From assembly GCA_945897465.1 (NCBI GenBank), contig CAMDFK010000002.1, forward strand, positions 62,001 through 126,000: a DNA stretch of 64,000 nt, read 5' to 3'. The stretch is from Limnohabitans sp. Rim8 (lineage in GTDB: Bacteria; Pseudomonadota; Gammaproteobacteria; Burkholderiales; Burkholderiaceae_C). The stretch's first letter is position 1, and the number at the start of each line of letters is the position of its first letter. The notes under the pieces are model-generated. The model searched no databases. It had not been told where the DNA came from and saw nothing but the letters and a program-made list of their open reading frames with translations. The position numbers and the translations under genes are program-made. Shown here one piece after another: positions 7,400-16,742 of the stretch.

Positions 7400-9511
7400 T
7401 CAGTTGAATGTCTTGCCTTCGGCCACCAAGCGAGCCAACAAAGGCGCGGGTTGCCAGAATTGGGCGTCGTCATTCGGGTTTTTGGCAAAGCGCTTCATGG
7501 CTTCGGCCACATTGAACAAGCCCACGGTGTCGGCGTAGTTCATCGGGCCTCCGCGCCAGAAAGGGAAGCCGTAGCCTGTGATGTAGACCATGTCGATGTC
7601 ACTGGCTTTGCTGGCAATGCCCTCCTCCAAAATGTGGCAAGCCTCATTGACCAACGAAAACACCAAGCGCTGTACGATTTCATCGTCCGAAATCTTGCGG
7701 GGTGTGATGCCCATGGCGATGCGGTGCTTCTCGATCATTTCCACCACCACAAGGCTGGGAATCGCGTCGCGCTTACCCTCTTGGTAGTCGTACCAGCCTG
7801 CGCCGGTCTTCTGACCATAACGGCCCATCTCACACAACAAGTCAGCGGTTTTGCTGTACCTGAGGTTGGGCTTTTCGGTGTAGCGACGCTTGCGGATCGC
7901 CCAGCCGATGTCGTTGCCCGCCAAGTCGCCCATGCGGAAGGGGCCCATGGCAAAGCCAAAATTCTCAACGGCTTTGTCGACTTGGGCGGGGGTGCAGCCC
8001 TCTTCGATCAGGAAGCCGGCCTGGCGGCTGTACTGCTCGATCATGCGGTTGCCAATGAAGCCATCACACACTCCCGAGACCACCGAGGTCTTCTTGATTT
8101 TCTTGCCGATGGCCATCACGGTGGCCATGACATCTTTACCGGTTTGGGCACCACGCACCACTTCGAGCAGCTTCATCACGTTGGCGGGGCTGAAGAAGTG
8201 CATGCCCACCACGTCTTGTGGACGTTGTGTGAAGCTGGCGATCTTGTTCACATCCAAGGTGGAGGTGTTGGAAGCCAAAATCGCGCCGGGCTTCATCACC
8301 TCGTCGAGCTTCTTGAAAACGGCTTCTTTCACGCCCATTTCTTCGAACACAGCTTCGATCACCAGGTCGGCCTGACCGATGTCGTCGTAGCTCAGCGTGG
8401 TGGACAACAGCGCCATGCGCTCGTCGTATTTCTCTTGTTTGAGCTTGCCTTTTTTGACCTGGGCTTCGTAGTTTTTGCGGATGGTGGCCACGCCACGGTC
8501 CAGCGCTTCTTGCTTCATCTCCAGCATCTTGACGGGGATGCCCGCGTTCAAGAAGTTCATAGAGATGCCGCCGCCCATGGTGCCCGCGCCAATGACGGCC
8601 ACGGATTGGATCGCGCGCTTGGGGGTGTCTTCGGGCACGTCGGCAATTTTGGAGGCTGCACGGTCGGCCATGAAAATGTGGCGCAGAGCCTTGCTCTCAG
8701 GAGTCATCATCAAGGCCGTGAAAATTTCGCGCTCGAAGACCATGCCATCTTCAAACTTCTTCTTGGTGGCGGCTTCGACCGCGTCCACACACTTGCCGGG
8801 CGCGGGTAGATTTTTAGCCATGCCCTTGACCATGTTGCGGGCGAACTGAAAGTACGCATCCCCCTGGTGGTGCTTGCAAGGCAGGTTGCGAATCATGGGC
8901 ATGGGCGAACCATCTGCGTGGACCGCGGCCACTTTGCGAGCCAAGGCCAATGCTTCTTCGGCCAAGATCTCAGGCGATTTCGCCATCGCATCGAACAGTT
9001 TTTGGCCGGGCAACATGGCCAGCATGTCGCTCTGGATGGCTTCACCGCTGACGATCATGTTGAGCGCAGGCTCCACACCGATCACGCGGGGCAGGCGCTG
9101 CGTACCGCCCGCGCCGGGAATCAAGCCCAGCTTGACTTCGGGCAGCGCGACGCTGGTGCCAGGAGCTGCAATGCGGTAATGGCAGCCCAGTGCCAACTCC
9201 AGACCGCCGCCCATGGCCACCGAGTGAATGGCCGCCACAACGGGCTTGGCCGAGTTTTCGCACGAGCGGATGACGCTGAGCAAATTGGGTTCCTGGATCG
9301 CCTTGGGCGAGCCGAATTCACGGATGTCGGCACCGCCCGAGAAGGCTCGGCCAGCACCGGTGATGACGATGGCTTTGACCGATGTATCGTTGTTGGCCTT
9401 CTCCAGGCCATCGGTGATGCCGATGCGGGTGGACAGCCCCAAACCGTTGACGGGCGGGTTCATCATTGTGATCACCGCGACATCACCGTGGACTTTGTAT
9501 TCAGCTGTCAT
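7400..9511 (-). CDS. FadB/FadJ-like enoyl-CoA hydratase / 3-hydroxyacyl-CoA dehydrogenase
   Basis: A 703-residue fused beta-oxidation enzyme. Residues 1-190 are a crotonase-fold hydratase, with the oxyanion-hole segment AIHSVAMGGGLELALG near residue 95 and catalytic-loop ALPEVKLGLIPGAGGTQRL near 125. Residues 300-480 are the NAD-binding dehydrogenase domain (VIGAGTMGGGIS), followed by two C-terminal dehydrogenase domains (HFFSPANVMKLLEVV near 430). It hydrates trans-2-enoyl-CoA and oxidises the 3-hydroxy product. A GGAAG ribosome site precedes the ATG at 9511. The thiolase follows downstream and an operator-like palindrome lies just upstream. Confidence 0.95.
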   Translation of the reverse strand: MTAEYKVHGDVAVITMMNPPVNGLGLSTRIGITDGLEKANNDTSVKAIVITGAGRAFSGGADIREFGSPKAIQEPNLLSVIRSCENSAKPVVAAIHSVAMGGGLELALGCHYRIAAPGTSVALPEVKLGLIPGAGGTQRLPRVIGVEPALNMIVSGEAIQSDMLAMLPGQKLFDAMAKSPEILAEEALALARKVAAVHADGSPMPMIRNLPCKHHQGDAYFQFARNMVKGMAKNLPAPGKCVDAVEAATKKKFEDGMVFEREIFTALMMTPESKALRHIFMADRAASKIADVPEDTPKRAIQSVAVIGAGTMGGGISMNFLNAGIPVKMLEMKQEALDRGVATIRKNYEAQVKKGKLKQEKYDERMALLSTTLSYDDIGQADLVIEAVFEEMGVKEAVFKKLDEVMKPGAILASNTSTLDVNKIASFTQRPQDVVGMHFFSPANVMKLLEVVRGAQTGKDVMATVMAIGKKIKKTSVVSGVCDGFIGNRMIEQYSRQAGFLIEEGCTPAQVDKAVENFGFAMGPFRMGDLAGNDIGWAIRKRRYTEKPNLRYSKTADLLCEMGRYGQKTGAGWYDYQEGKRDAIPSLVVVEMIEKHRIAMGITPRKISDDEIVQRLVFSLVNEACHILEEGIASKASDIDMVYITGYGFPFWRGGPMNYADTVGLFNVAEAMKRFAKNPNDDAQFWQPAPLLARLVAEGKTFN

Positions 9512-9537
9512 GCTGGACTTCCTTTGCGTGAAAAGTT

Positions 9538-9562
9538 AAAAAAGAACGACCGTTCGTTTTTT
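9538..9562. promoter_or_regulatory. Palindromic operator-like site upstream of the fadB-like gene
   Basis: The centre GAACGACCGTTC (9544-9555) is an inverted repeat GAACG-AC-CGTTC flanked by runs of A on the left and T on the right, so symmetry continues outward for several bases. It starts 33 bases before the fadB-like ATG. Sites built on facing ACCG/CGGT or GACCG/CGTTC half-sites are typical of TetR-family repressors of fatty-acid and phenylacetate catabolism in betaproteobacteria. No TetR gene lies in the window, so the cognate regulator is inferred. Confidence 0.55.
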
Positions 9563-9630
9563 TGCATTCTAGCCACAAAAAAAACATCTCAAAAAAATTT
9601 TGTCGCGCGAGGGACCCGACAAAGGCTGAA

Positions 9631-10326
9631 TCAAACTTCCAGCCATTCCTTGCGAATGTAGGTGTTGGCCCGCAGCTCGTCGGGCGTGCCCTCGAACACA
9701 ATGGCACCATGCCCCATGACCAAGGCCCGGTCCGAAATGCTCATCGCGATGGTGAGTTTTTGCTCAATCAACAAAACCGAAACCCCCTTGGCTTTGAGGC
9801 TGTAGAGGAACTGACCGACCAGTTCCACAATTTTGGGGGCCAATCCCTCGGTGGGCTCGTCGATGATGATGAGATCAGGGTCACCCATCAAGGTGCGGCA
9901 CAGGGTGAGCATTTGCTGTTCTCCGCCCGAGAGCACCCCGGCTTCGTTGTGTTCCCGCTCCTTGAGGCGAGGAAACATGGCGAACATGTCGTCAAATGAC
10001 CAACGACCGTTTTGTCCATTGCGTTTTTGCCCCAGCTGCAGGTTTTGGCTCACCGTGAGCTTGGGGAAAATTTCACGATTTTCTGGCACATAGCCCACGC
10101 CCAGGTGCGCAATTTCATACGCTTTTTTGCCTTGAATGGCCTGGCCTTTCCAGTCAATGCGGCCCTCACATTCCACCAACCCCATGATGGCTTTGGCGGT
10201 GGTCGAGCGGCCCGAACCGTTGCGCCCGAGCAGGGCCACGATCTCACCCTGCCCCACTTCGAAATTGACGCCATGCAACACATGGCTTTTGCCGTAATAG
10301 GCATGAAGGTTGTCGATTTGCAGCAT
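9631..10326 (-). CDS. livF: Branched-chain-type ABC importer ATPase LivF
   Basis: A 231-residue cytoplasmic ATPase of the hydrophobic amino acid importer family. The signature LSGGEQQML and Walker B LIIIDEP are standard. The Walker A is GRNGSGRST, with Arg (codon CGC) where a Lys is expected. The switch His is Gln (LLIEQKL), which is usual for LivF. Its ATG overlaps the livG stop by one base (TGATG). Homologues import branched-chain amino acids, amides, urea or aromatic acids; the beta-oxidation neighbours suggest an organic acid. The Lys-to-Arg change is discussed as a finding. Confidence 0.93.
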   Translation of the reverse strand: MLQIDNLHAYYGKSHVLHGVNFEVGQGEIVALLGRNGSGRSTTAKAIMGLVECEGRIDWKGQAIQGKKAYEIAHLGVGYVPENREIFPKLTVSQNLQLGQKRNGQNGRWSFDDMFAMFPRLKEREHNEAGVLSGGEQQMLTLCRTLMGDPDLIIIDEPTEGLAPKIVELVGQFLYSLKAKGVSVLLIEQKLTIAMSISDRALVMGHGAIVFEGTPDELRANTYIRKEWLEV

Positions 10327-11096
10327 CAGTGGCCTCCAACTTGGCTGTCCGCAACAGAGGAGCCCAAATATGCCTCCTGCACCTTGGCGTTGGCGCGCAC
10401 AGATTCAGGGGTGTCGAAGGCAATGACTTCGCCGTACACCACCACCGCAATCTTGTCGGCCAGGCCAAACACCACGCCCATGTCGTGTTCCACCGTGAGC
10501 AGTGTTTTGCCCACCGTGACGTCTTTGATCAGCTGAATGAAACGCGAGGTCTCACTCTTGCTCATGCCAGCTGTCGGCTCGTCCAGCAAAATCACATCCG
10601 AGCCGCCCGCAATGGTGACGCCAATTTCCAAAGCCCGCTGCTCGGCGTAGGTCAAATTGACCGCCAGGACGTCGCGTTTCTTATCCAAATGGATCATGTC
10701 CAGAAGCTCGTCGGTGCGCTCGTTGGCATCTTTCAGATCCGACAAAAACTTGAAAAAGCTGTACTTGTACCCCAAGCTCCAAAGCACCGCGCAGCGCAGG
10801 TTCTCAAACACGCTCAGCTTGGGAAAGATGTTGGTGATCTGGAAGCTGCGCGACAGCCCCATGCGGTTGATCTCATAGGGCGTTTTGTTCTGAATCGCTT
10901 GTCCATTCAACAAAATCTCACCGCTGGTGGGGCCAAAGCGGCCGCTGATCAGGTTAAACAGCGTGGACTTGCCAGCCCCGTTGGGGCCAATCACGGCCAC
11001 ACGTTCACCCGCGTTGACGGCCAGGTTCACGCCTCGGATGATTTCGGTCTTGCCGAAGTTCTTGCGCACGTCCTGGAGTTCAAGGGCGTAACTCAT
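10326..11096 (-). CDS. livG: Branched-chain-type ABC importer ATPase LivG
   Basis: A 256-residue ATPase paired with LivF. Walker A is the canonical GPNGAGKST near residue 38, Walker B is VILLDEPTAG, and the switch region is LTVEHDM with a normal His. The signature is LTYAEQRALEI, where the fourth position is Ala (codon GCC) instead of the conserved Gly (family usual form LxYGxQ). The C-terminal tail ending in a YLG motif, which in LivG-type subunits contacts the membrane part, is present. The ATG overlaps the livM stop by 4 bases. The substrate is set by the upstream binding protein, not by this subunit. Confidence 0.94.
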   Translation of the reverse strand: MSYALELQDVRKNFGKTEIIRGVNLAVNAGERVAVIGPNGAGKSTLFNLISGRFGPTSGEILLNGQAIQNKTPYEINRMGLSRSFQITNIFPKLSVFENLRCAVLWSLGYKYSFFKFLSDLKDANERTDELLDMIHLDKKRDVLAVNLTYAEQRALEIGVTIAGGSDVILLDEPTAGMSKSETSRFIQLIKDVTVGKTLLTVEHDMGVVFGLADKIAVVVYGEVIAFDTPESVRANAKVQEAYLGSSVADSQVGGH

Positions 11097-12385
11097 AAAG
11101 CCGTTTCCCTTCTCTTGATTTCTTTTTCAATATCCGTCTGGATTTCGCCCCAGTCGCGTGCAAATTGCCTGCGGGCCAACTCAAACAAGCCCAAGCCCGT
11201 GAGCATCACAAAGGCCGAGCCGAACCAGCTGTCCAGGCTCTTGGCGTTGAGGGTGGCGCCCATGAACTTGACCGTGTCACCCAAGGCCGAATTAAGCTGC
11301 AGGTGGTAGACCATCTCGATCATGGCCCCAGCCCCTGCCAGCATGACGATGGCCGTGATACCCAGTGCCAGGTAACTGGTCCAGATTTGGCGCAGCTTGC
11401 CGAACTTGGCCACCCGCAGGTTCATCATGATCAAACTGGCAATGCCGCCCGGTGCATACATGACCATGAACAGGAACACCAGGCCCAGATACAGCAGCCA
11501 GGCCTTGGTCAGCTCGGACAGCAGCACAAAGGCGATGATCATCAAAACAGCGCCAATGATGGGGCCAAAAAAGAAAGTGGCACCGCCCAAGAAGGTGAAG
11601 AGCAGATAGGCGCCCGAGCGTCCTGCCCCGACCACTTCTGCGGTGACAATCTCAAAGTTGAGTGCGCCCAAGCCCCCGGCGATGCCAGCAAAAAAACCCG
11701 AGATGATGAACGCCATGTAGCGCACACGCTGGGTGTTGTAACCGATGAACTCCACACGCTCAGGGTTGTCGCGCACAGCGTTCAAAATCCGTCCCAGCGG
11801 CGTTTGCGTGAAGGCATACATCAGCGCCACACACACAAAGGTGTAGGCCGCGATCAGGTAATACACCTGAATTTGTGGGCCATAAGTGATGCCAAAAAAT
11901 GGTTGACCCGCGACCCGGTTGCCCGAAACACCCGCCTCGCCCCCGAAAAACTCCGAGAACATGAGCGACATGGCAAACACCAGTTCGGCCACGCCCAGGG
12001 TGATCATGGCAAAGGGTGTGCCCGATTTGCGGGTGGTGACCCAGCCCAGCAAAATGGCAAAGCCCATGCCTGCCACACCGCCCACGATGGGCAGCAAGCT
12101 GACCGGAATGTGCAGCTTGCCGCCACTGACGGCATTGAGCGCGTGAATGGCCATGTAGGAGCCAAGGCCCGTGTAGACCGCATGGCCAAAGCTCAGCATG
12201 CCGCCTTGCCCCAACAAGATGTTGTAGGACAGGCAAGCGATGATGGCGATGCCCATTTGCGCCAGCATGGTCACCGACAGGTTACTGGTAAAGACCAGCG
12301 GAGAAGCCACTAAAACCAGAGCGAAAAGGCTCCAGATGAGCCAGCGACCCACGTTGTAAGGTTTGAATTTGTAAACAGCAGCCAT
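11093..12385 (-). CDS. livM: Branched-chain-type ABC importer permease LivM with C-terminal extension
   Basis: A 430-residue inner-membrane permease. After the core of about 8-10 membrane segments, which carries the ATPase-coupling region TPLGRILNAVRDNPERVEFIG (split here only as description of residues near 190-210), the protein runs about 100 residues beyond the usual end. That tail includes a further hydrophobic segment (YLALGITAIVMLAGAGAMI), another near residue 390, and a charged end EKEIKRRETAL. It overlaps livG by 4 bases and follows livH by 3 bases. The extension is unlike the N-terminal extension known from E. coli LivM and its role is unknown. Confidence 0.92.
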   Translation of the reverse strand: MAAVYKFKPYNVGRWLIWSLFALVLVASPLVFTSNLSVTMLAQMGIAIIACLSYNILLGQGGMLSFGHAVYTGLGSYMAIHALNAVSGGKLHIPVSLLPIVGGVAGMGFAILLGWVTTRKSGTPFAMITLGVAELVFAMSLMFSEFFGGEAGVSGNRVAGQPFFGITYGPQIQVYYLIAAYTFVCVALMYAFTQTPLGRILNAVRDNPERVEFIGYNTQRVRYMAFIISGFFAGIAGGLGALNFEIVTAEVVGAGRSGAYLLFTFLGGATFFFGPIIGAVLMIIAFVLLSELTKAWLLYLGLVFLFMVMYAPGGIASLIMMNLRVAKFGKLRQIWTSYLALGITAIVMLAGAGAMIEMVYHLQLNSALGDTVKFMGATLNAKSLDSWFGSAFVMLTGLGLFELARRQFARDWGEIQTDIEKEIKRRETAL

Positions 12386-12388
12386 CTC

Positions 12389-13426
12389 TTAACCCTCGCG
12401 TGTGCCCAAAAGACCTTTGGGCCGGAAGATCAGAATCAGCACCAAAAACAAGTAAGGCAAGATGGGCGCAACTTGCGACAGCGTGAGCTTGGCAAAAGAG
12501 TTCTCTTGCGTCGCGGCCGACAAAGCCCAACCCATGTCCTTGGCCAGTGTCAAGAAGGAATAGTCAATGGCCACGGCAAAAGTCTGAATCACGCCAATCA
12601 GGATGGACGCCAAAAAGGCCCCCGACAACGAGCCCATGCCCCCCACGACCACGACCACAAAAATTACCGAGCCCACTGTGGCGGCCATGGCAGGTTCCGT
12701 CACAAAGGTGCTGCCACCAATCACGCCCGCCAGCCCGGCCAGGCCCGTGCCCGCACCAAACACCAGCATGAACACGCGTGGCACGTTGTGGCCGAGCGAC
12801 TCCACCATTTCGGGGTGGGTCAGCGCGGCCTGAATGACCAAACCAATGCGGGTACGGGTGAGCAAAAGCCACAAGGACATCAGCATCAGCAGCGCCACCA
12901 GCATCATGAAGCCGCGTGTGGCCGGGAAAGGTGAGCACACCACACGGATGGCTGCATCGGCTGCGCGGCACATCTCAGCAGGCGCGGCTCCCCAAACCAC
13001 ACTCAAACCGTGGGTCGAGTGGTTGATCAAAGTGAAGGCCGAGCCACGCAAGATTTCGGGCGGGGGGAACTCGACTGCCGTTCTGCCCCAGACCAGCTGG
13101 ACCAGCTCCAGCACCACATAAGACAGGCCAAAGGTGACCAACAATTCGGGCACATGGCCAAAGGGATGAACTTTGCGCAGCGTCAGGCGCTCAAACAAGG
13201 CACCACATGCCCCGACCAACAGCGGTGCAATCATAAGCGCTGGCCAAAAGCCGATCCATTCGGAGATGGTGTAGCCAAAATAGGCACCCACCATGTAGAA
13301 GCTGGCGTGCGCAAAGTTGAGCACGCCCATCATGCTGAAAATCAGCGTCAACCCGGAGCTGAGCATGAACAGCAACAGCCCGTAACTGAGGCCGTTGAGC
13401 ATGGAGATGATGAAAAACTCCATCAC
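12389..13426 (-). CDS. livH: Branched-chain-type ABC importer permease LivH
   Basis: A 345-residue integral membrane permease with about 8 hydrophobic segments, beginning MLNGLSYGLLLFMLSSGLTL and carrying the GVLNFAHASFYMVGAY motif that defines LivH proteins. It pairs with LivM to form the translocation path. A periplasmic or loop insertion of about 40 residues near positions 130-175 contains two Cys and the RGSAFTLINHSTHGLS stretch, longer than in E. coli LivH (308 residues). It lies downstream of the binding-protein gene, with a hairpin terminator in the gap between them, and starts the tightly packed HMGF block. Confidence 0.93.
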   Translation of the reverse strand: MMEFFIISMLNGLSYGLLLFMLSSGLTLIFSMMGVLNFAHASFYMVGAYFGYTISEWIGFWPALMIAPLLVGACGALFERLTLRKVHPFGHVPELLVTFGLSYVVLELVQLVWGRTAVEFPPPEILRGSAFTLINHSTHGLSVVWGAAPAEMCRAADAAIRVVCSPFPATRGFMMLVALLMLMSLWLLLTRTRIGLVIQAALTHPEMVESLGHNVPRVFMLVFGAGTGLAGLAGVIGGSTFVTEPAMAATVGSVIFVVVVVGGMGSLSGAFLASILIGVIQTFAVAIDYSFLTLAKDMGWALSAATQENSFAKLTLSQVAPILPYLFLVLILIFRPKGLLGTREG

Positions 13427-13514
13427 AAACTTTCCAGACCCTGCAAGGTCTTACTGCGTTACCGAAAGGGGGTTGGCCCGTGGCCAAGTCAGTCTCTGAG
13501 GGGCCCGAGAACCC

Positions 13515-13549
13515 AAAAAAAAGCCCGATGTACCCACAGGTGATCGGGC
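13515..13549 (-). terminator. Hairpin with U-tract between binding-protein gene and livH
   Basis: On the minus strand, arms GCCCGAT and ATCGGGC (13543-13549 and 13523-13529 on the plus strand) enclose a 13-base loop and are followed by eight T (plus-strand A run at 13515-13522). This is a classic intrinsic terminator shape. It lies 73 bases after the stop of the binding-protein gene and about 90 bases before livH, so it probably allows partial read-through and higher levels of the receptor than of the permease. Confidence 0.75.
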
Positions 13550-13621
13550 CTTGGCCCAGCCGACCCACCTTGAATGACCCCAGCGGGTCACTCAGCAGCG
13601 GGCAGCGGCGGGGATTGCGCC

Positions 13622-14854
13622 TTAGCCAGGACGCTTCATCTGGCAGCTGGTGGGGGTGCTGGACACGTAGGAAGGGAATTCCTTCACGGGTGCCAGTGTC
13701 ATCCCGGTGTTCTCGGGGCTGTAAGGGAACTTCTTGTCGGCTTTTTGCCAGACCGTCATCCACAAGGGCTGCTGCATTTGGTGGTCCGTCTTGCGCATTT
13801 CCACATCACCGTGGTAGCTCTTAAACTTCAGGCCCGACAGGGCTGCGGCCACTTTGACCGGGTCGGTCGACTTGGCTTTGGCCATGGCTTCACCCAAGGC
13901 GTTGTAAATCGTGACCACAGAGGATGTATAGAAATCGTCGTTGAACTTTTGCTTGAACTCGCCCATCCACTTGCCCATGTCACCACCCATGTTGTAGTGG
14001 CTGTAGGCAATTTGATAAACACGACCTGCGCCGGTTTGGCCCAAAGCGGTTGGTGTGCCCGTCACGCCGGTGTAATAGGTGTAGAACTTGCCGTTGTAGC
14101 CGCCTTCGTTGGCCGCCTTCACCAGCAAAGCCAGGTCAGAGCCCCAGTTGCCGGTGATCACAGTGTCGGCACCCGAGGCCTTGATTTTGGCGATGTAGGG
14201 CGAGAAATCACGCACCTGGGCCAAGGGGTGCAGGTCTTCACCCACGATTTGCACATCACTGCGCTTGCGGGCCAAGTTTTCCTTGGCGAACTTGGCGACC
14301 TGGTGACCGTGTGAGTAGTTTTGATTGAAGAGATAAACCTTCTTGATGTCCTTGTCGTCCTTCATGAAGGTGGTCATGGCCTCGATCTTCATCGAGGTGT
14401 CGGCGTCAAAGCGAAAGTGCCAGTAGCTGCACTTGCTGTTGGTGAAGTCGGGGTCCACAGCCGCGTAATTCAGAAAGATCACTTCCTTGCCGGGATTGCG
14501 TTCGTTGTGCTTGTTGACGGCTTCGATCAGTGCGCCAGCCACGGAAGAACCGTTGCCTTGGGCGATGTAACGAACACCTTGGTCCAAAGCTGCCTTTAAT
14601 GCGTTCAGGCTCTCCGCAGGGCTAAGTTTGTTGTCAAATGAAACGATTTCAAACTTGACACCGGCGGGATTGGTTTTGCTGAATTTTTCAGCAAAGAACT
14701 GAAAACTTTTCAGTTGGTTACTACCTACAGGGGCCATCAATCCGGAAAGTGGATCAATGTGAGCAATTTTGACGGTTTCGCCTTTTTGCGCATGAGCGCC
14801 CAGGGAACAAGCGGCCAAAGCGGCAGCGGCAATCAAACGGGTGGTGGTCTTCAT
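13622..14854 (-). CDS. ABC importer periplasmic binding protein (LivK family)
   Basis: A 410-residue secreted receptor. The N-terminus is a Sec signal peptide (basic MKTTTR, hydrophobic core, cleavage likely after GAHA at residue 22). The mature part begins with the type I periplasmic-binding fold motif VKIAHIDPLSGLMAPVG and has the repeated two-lobe pattern of the family. It captures a ligand and delivers it to LivHM. The ligand is unknown; neighbouring genes for an acyl-CoA ligase and beta-oxidation make a carboxylic acid at least as likely as an amino acid. It is first in the liv operon and separated from livH by a terminator-like hairpin. Confidence 0.92.
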   Translation of the reverse strand: MKTTTRLIAAAALAACSLGAHAQKGETVKIAHIDPLSGLMAPVGSNQLKSFQFFAEKFSKTNPAGVKFEIVSFDNKLSPAESLNALKAALDQGVRYIAQGNGSSVAGALIEAVNKHNERNPGKEVIFLNYAAVDPDFTNSKCSYWHFRFDADTSMKIEAMTTFMKDDKDIKKVYLFNQNYSHGHQVAKFAKENLARKRSDVQIVGEDLHPLAQVRDFSPYIAKIKASGADTVITGNWGSDLALLVKAANEGGYNGKFYTYYTGVTGTPTALGQTGAGRVYQIAYSHYNMGGDMGKWMGEFKQKFNDDFYTSSVVTIYNALGEAMAKAKSTDPVKVAAALSGLKFKSYHGDVEMRKTDHQMQQPLWMTVWQKADKKFPYSPENTGMTLAPVKEFPSYVSSTPTSCQMKRPG

Positions 14855-14993
14855 TCAAGGTCTCCTGCGTTGTGAATCAGAACTGCATTAGCGTAACCGC
14901 TGATGGCTCAAATGCGCTCGGGGTTTGCACCTAATGCTTATCACCCGCGTGACTTGACCGTGCCATGGGATGGCTGCTTTGGCATGACGCGCA

Positions 14994-16622
14994 TCAAAGG
15001 CCAGGCAGCACGTAGTCGGCCAATTGCTCGCGCAAACGGGTCTTGAGCATCTTGCCGGTGCCCCCCAAAGGGATGGCGTCGACAAAGACCACATCGTCCG
15101 GGATCTGCCATTTGGCGGTCTTGCCGTCGTAAAAAGCGATGAGTTCTTCGCGGCTGAGCTCAGCACCCGGTTTCCTGACCACACACACAATCGGCCGCTC
15201 GTCCCACTTGGGGTGGCGCATGCCAATACAAGCGGCCATGGCCACGGCCGGGTGGGCCATGGCGATGTTTTCCACATCGATCGAGCTGATCCACTCGCCG
15301 CCGGACTTGATCACGTCCTTGCTGCGGTCGGTGATCTGCATGAAGCCGTCGGCATCAATGGTGGCCACATCACCGGTGGGGAACCAGCCGTTCACCAAGG
15401 GGTTACCGCCTTCTTGTTTGAAGTAAGACGCGATCACCCAAGGGCCTTTGACCAACAAATCACCTGCGGACTTGCCATCGTGGGGCAGTTCACGGCCCTC
15501 GGCATCCACAATTTTCATGTCGATGCCGTAAATGCATCGGCCCTGCTTCATGCGCAACTTCATCTGCGCATCGGCGGGCAAGCTCAGGTGCTTGTTTTTC
15601 AGGGTGCACACTGTGCCCAGCGGGCTGAGCTCGGTCATGCCCCAGGCGTGCAACACATCCACCTTGTAGTCTTGGCGGAAGGCGTCGATCATGGCCGGTG
15701 GGCAAGCCGAGCCGCCAATCACGGTGCGGTTGAGCTGGCTGAACTTCAGGCCCGCAGGTTTCATGTGGCCCAGCAGCATTTGCCAGACGGTGGGCACACC
15801 CGCCGCAAAGGTCACGCCTTCGGCTTCGATCAGTTCATAAACCGACTTGCCGTCGAGCGCGGGGCCGGGGAAGACCAATTTGGACCCGGCCATGGCGGCG
15901 CTGTAAGGAATGCCCCAGGCGTTGACGTGGAACATGGGCACCACGGGCAGGATGGCGTCACGCGCTGAAATGCACATCGAGTCCGGCAAAGCGGCAGCGT
16001 AGGCGTGCAGCACCGTGGAGCGGTGGCTGTACAAAGCGCCTTTGGGGTTGCCGGTGGTGCCGCTGGTGTAACACAGGCTGCAGGCGGTGTTCTCATCCAG
16101 CTCGGGCCAAACGTAGGTTCTGGGCTGCAGACCCATCCAGGCCTCGTAGCTCACCAAGTTCGGAATGCCCGTGCCCTCGGGCAGTTTGTCGGCGTCACAC
16201 AAGGCCACATAGTGCGTGATGGTTTTGCAATGGGCATGCAGCGCCTGCACCAAGGGCAAAAACGTCATGTCAAAACACAGCACCTGGTCTTCGGCATGGT
16301 TGGCGATCCAGGCCAACTGCTCGGGATGCAGGCGCGGGTTCATGGTGTGCAGCACACGACCCGAGCCGCTCACGCCAAAGTACAGCTCCAAGTGGCGGTA
16401 TCCGTTCCAGGCCAGGGTGGCGATTCGTGCGCCTTGCGGCACCTTTTGGGCATCGAGGGCGTTGGCCACTTGGCGCGAGCGACGGGCCACATCGACCCAG
16501 GCGTAACGGTGGATGTCTCCCTCTACCCGGCGCGAAACAATTTCGCTGTCGCCGTGGTGTTTTTCCGCAAAGTCGATCAGTGAAGAAATCAGCAGTGACT
16601 GCTGTTGCATCAATCCCAGCAT
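14994..16622 (-). CDS. Acyl-CoA ligase (AMP-binding; DmdB/medium-long-chain type)
   Basis: A 542-residue adenylate-forming ligase. The phosphate-binding loop [11 protein letters not shown] starts near residue 186, WGMTELSP lies near 327, the [10 protein letters not shown] motif near 412, and the C-terminal catalytic Lys is in [10 protein letters not shown]. It activates a carboxylic acid with ATP and CoA. NCBI-type naming of this family ranges from fatty-acid ligase to methylthiopropionate ligase (DmdB). Start at 16622 is supported by AGGAG 8 bases upstream; an alternative ATG lies 12 bases inside. It is first in the catabolic block and divergent from selO. Confidence 0.93.
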   Translation of the reverse strand: MLGLMQQQSLLISSLIDFAEKHHGDSEIVSRRVEGDIHRYAWVDVARRSRQVANALDAQKVPQGARIATLAWNGYRHLELYFGVSGSGRVLHTMNPRLHPEQLAWIANHAEDQVLCFDMTFLPLVQALHAHCKTITHYVALCDADKLPEGTGIPNLVSYEAWMGLQPRTYVWPELDENTACSLCYTSGTTGNPKGALYSHRSTVLHAYAAALPDSMCISARDAILPVVPMFHVNAWGIPYSAAMAGSKLVFPGPALDGKSVYELIEAEGVTFAAGVPTVWQMLLGHMKPAGLKFSQLNRTVIGGSACPPAMIDAFRQDYKVDVLHAWGMTELSPLGTVCTLKNKHLSLPADAQMKLRMKQGRCIYGIDMKIVDAEGRELPHDGKSAGDLLVKGPWVIASYFKQEGGNPLVNGWFPTGDVATIDADGFMQITDRSKDVIKSGGEWISSIDVENIAMAHPAVAMAACIGMRHPKWDERPIVCVVRKPGAELSREELIAFYDGKTAKWQIPDDVVFVDAIPLGGTGKMLKTRLREQLADYVLPGL

Positions 16623-16742
16623 GGGGCGCTCCTGTCAGGTGGAAGGTTTTGAACCGATTCATTGTGCACCCGAGTTTGCTCGAAACGGGGCCTAAAACCC
16701 GCCAAACCGCGGGTGCTTGTCAAGGGCGTGACAATTAGCAAC

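Noticed and set aside
7355..8809. A long plus-strand open frame opposite the fadB-like gene
   Set aside because: Antisense artefact: low-complexity His/Gln/Gly-rich translation with no motif, while the minus strand is a complete enzyme.
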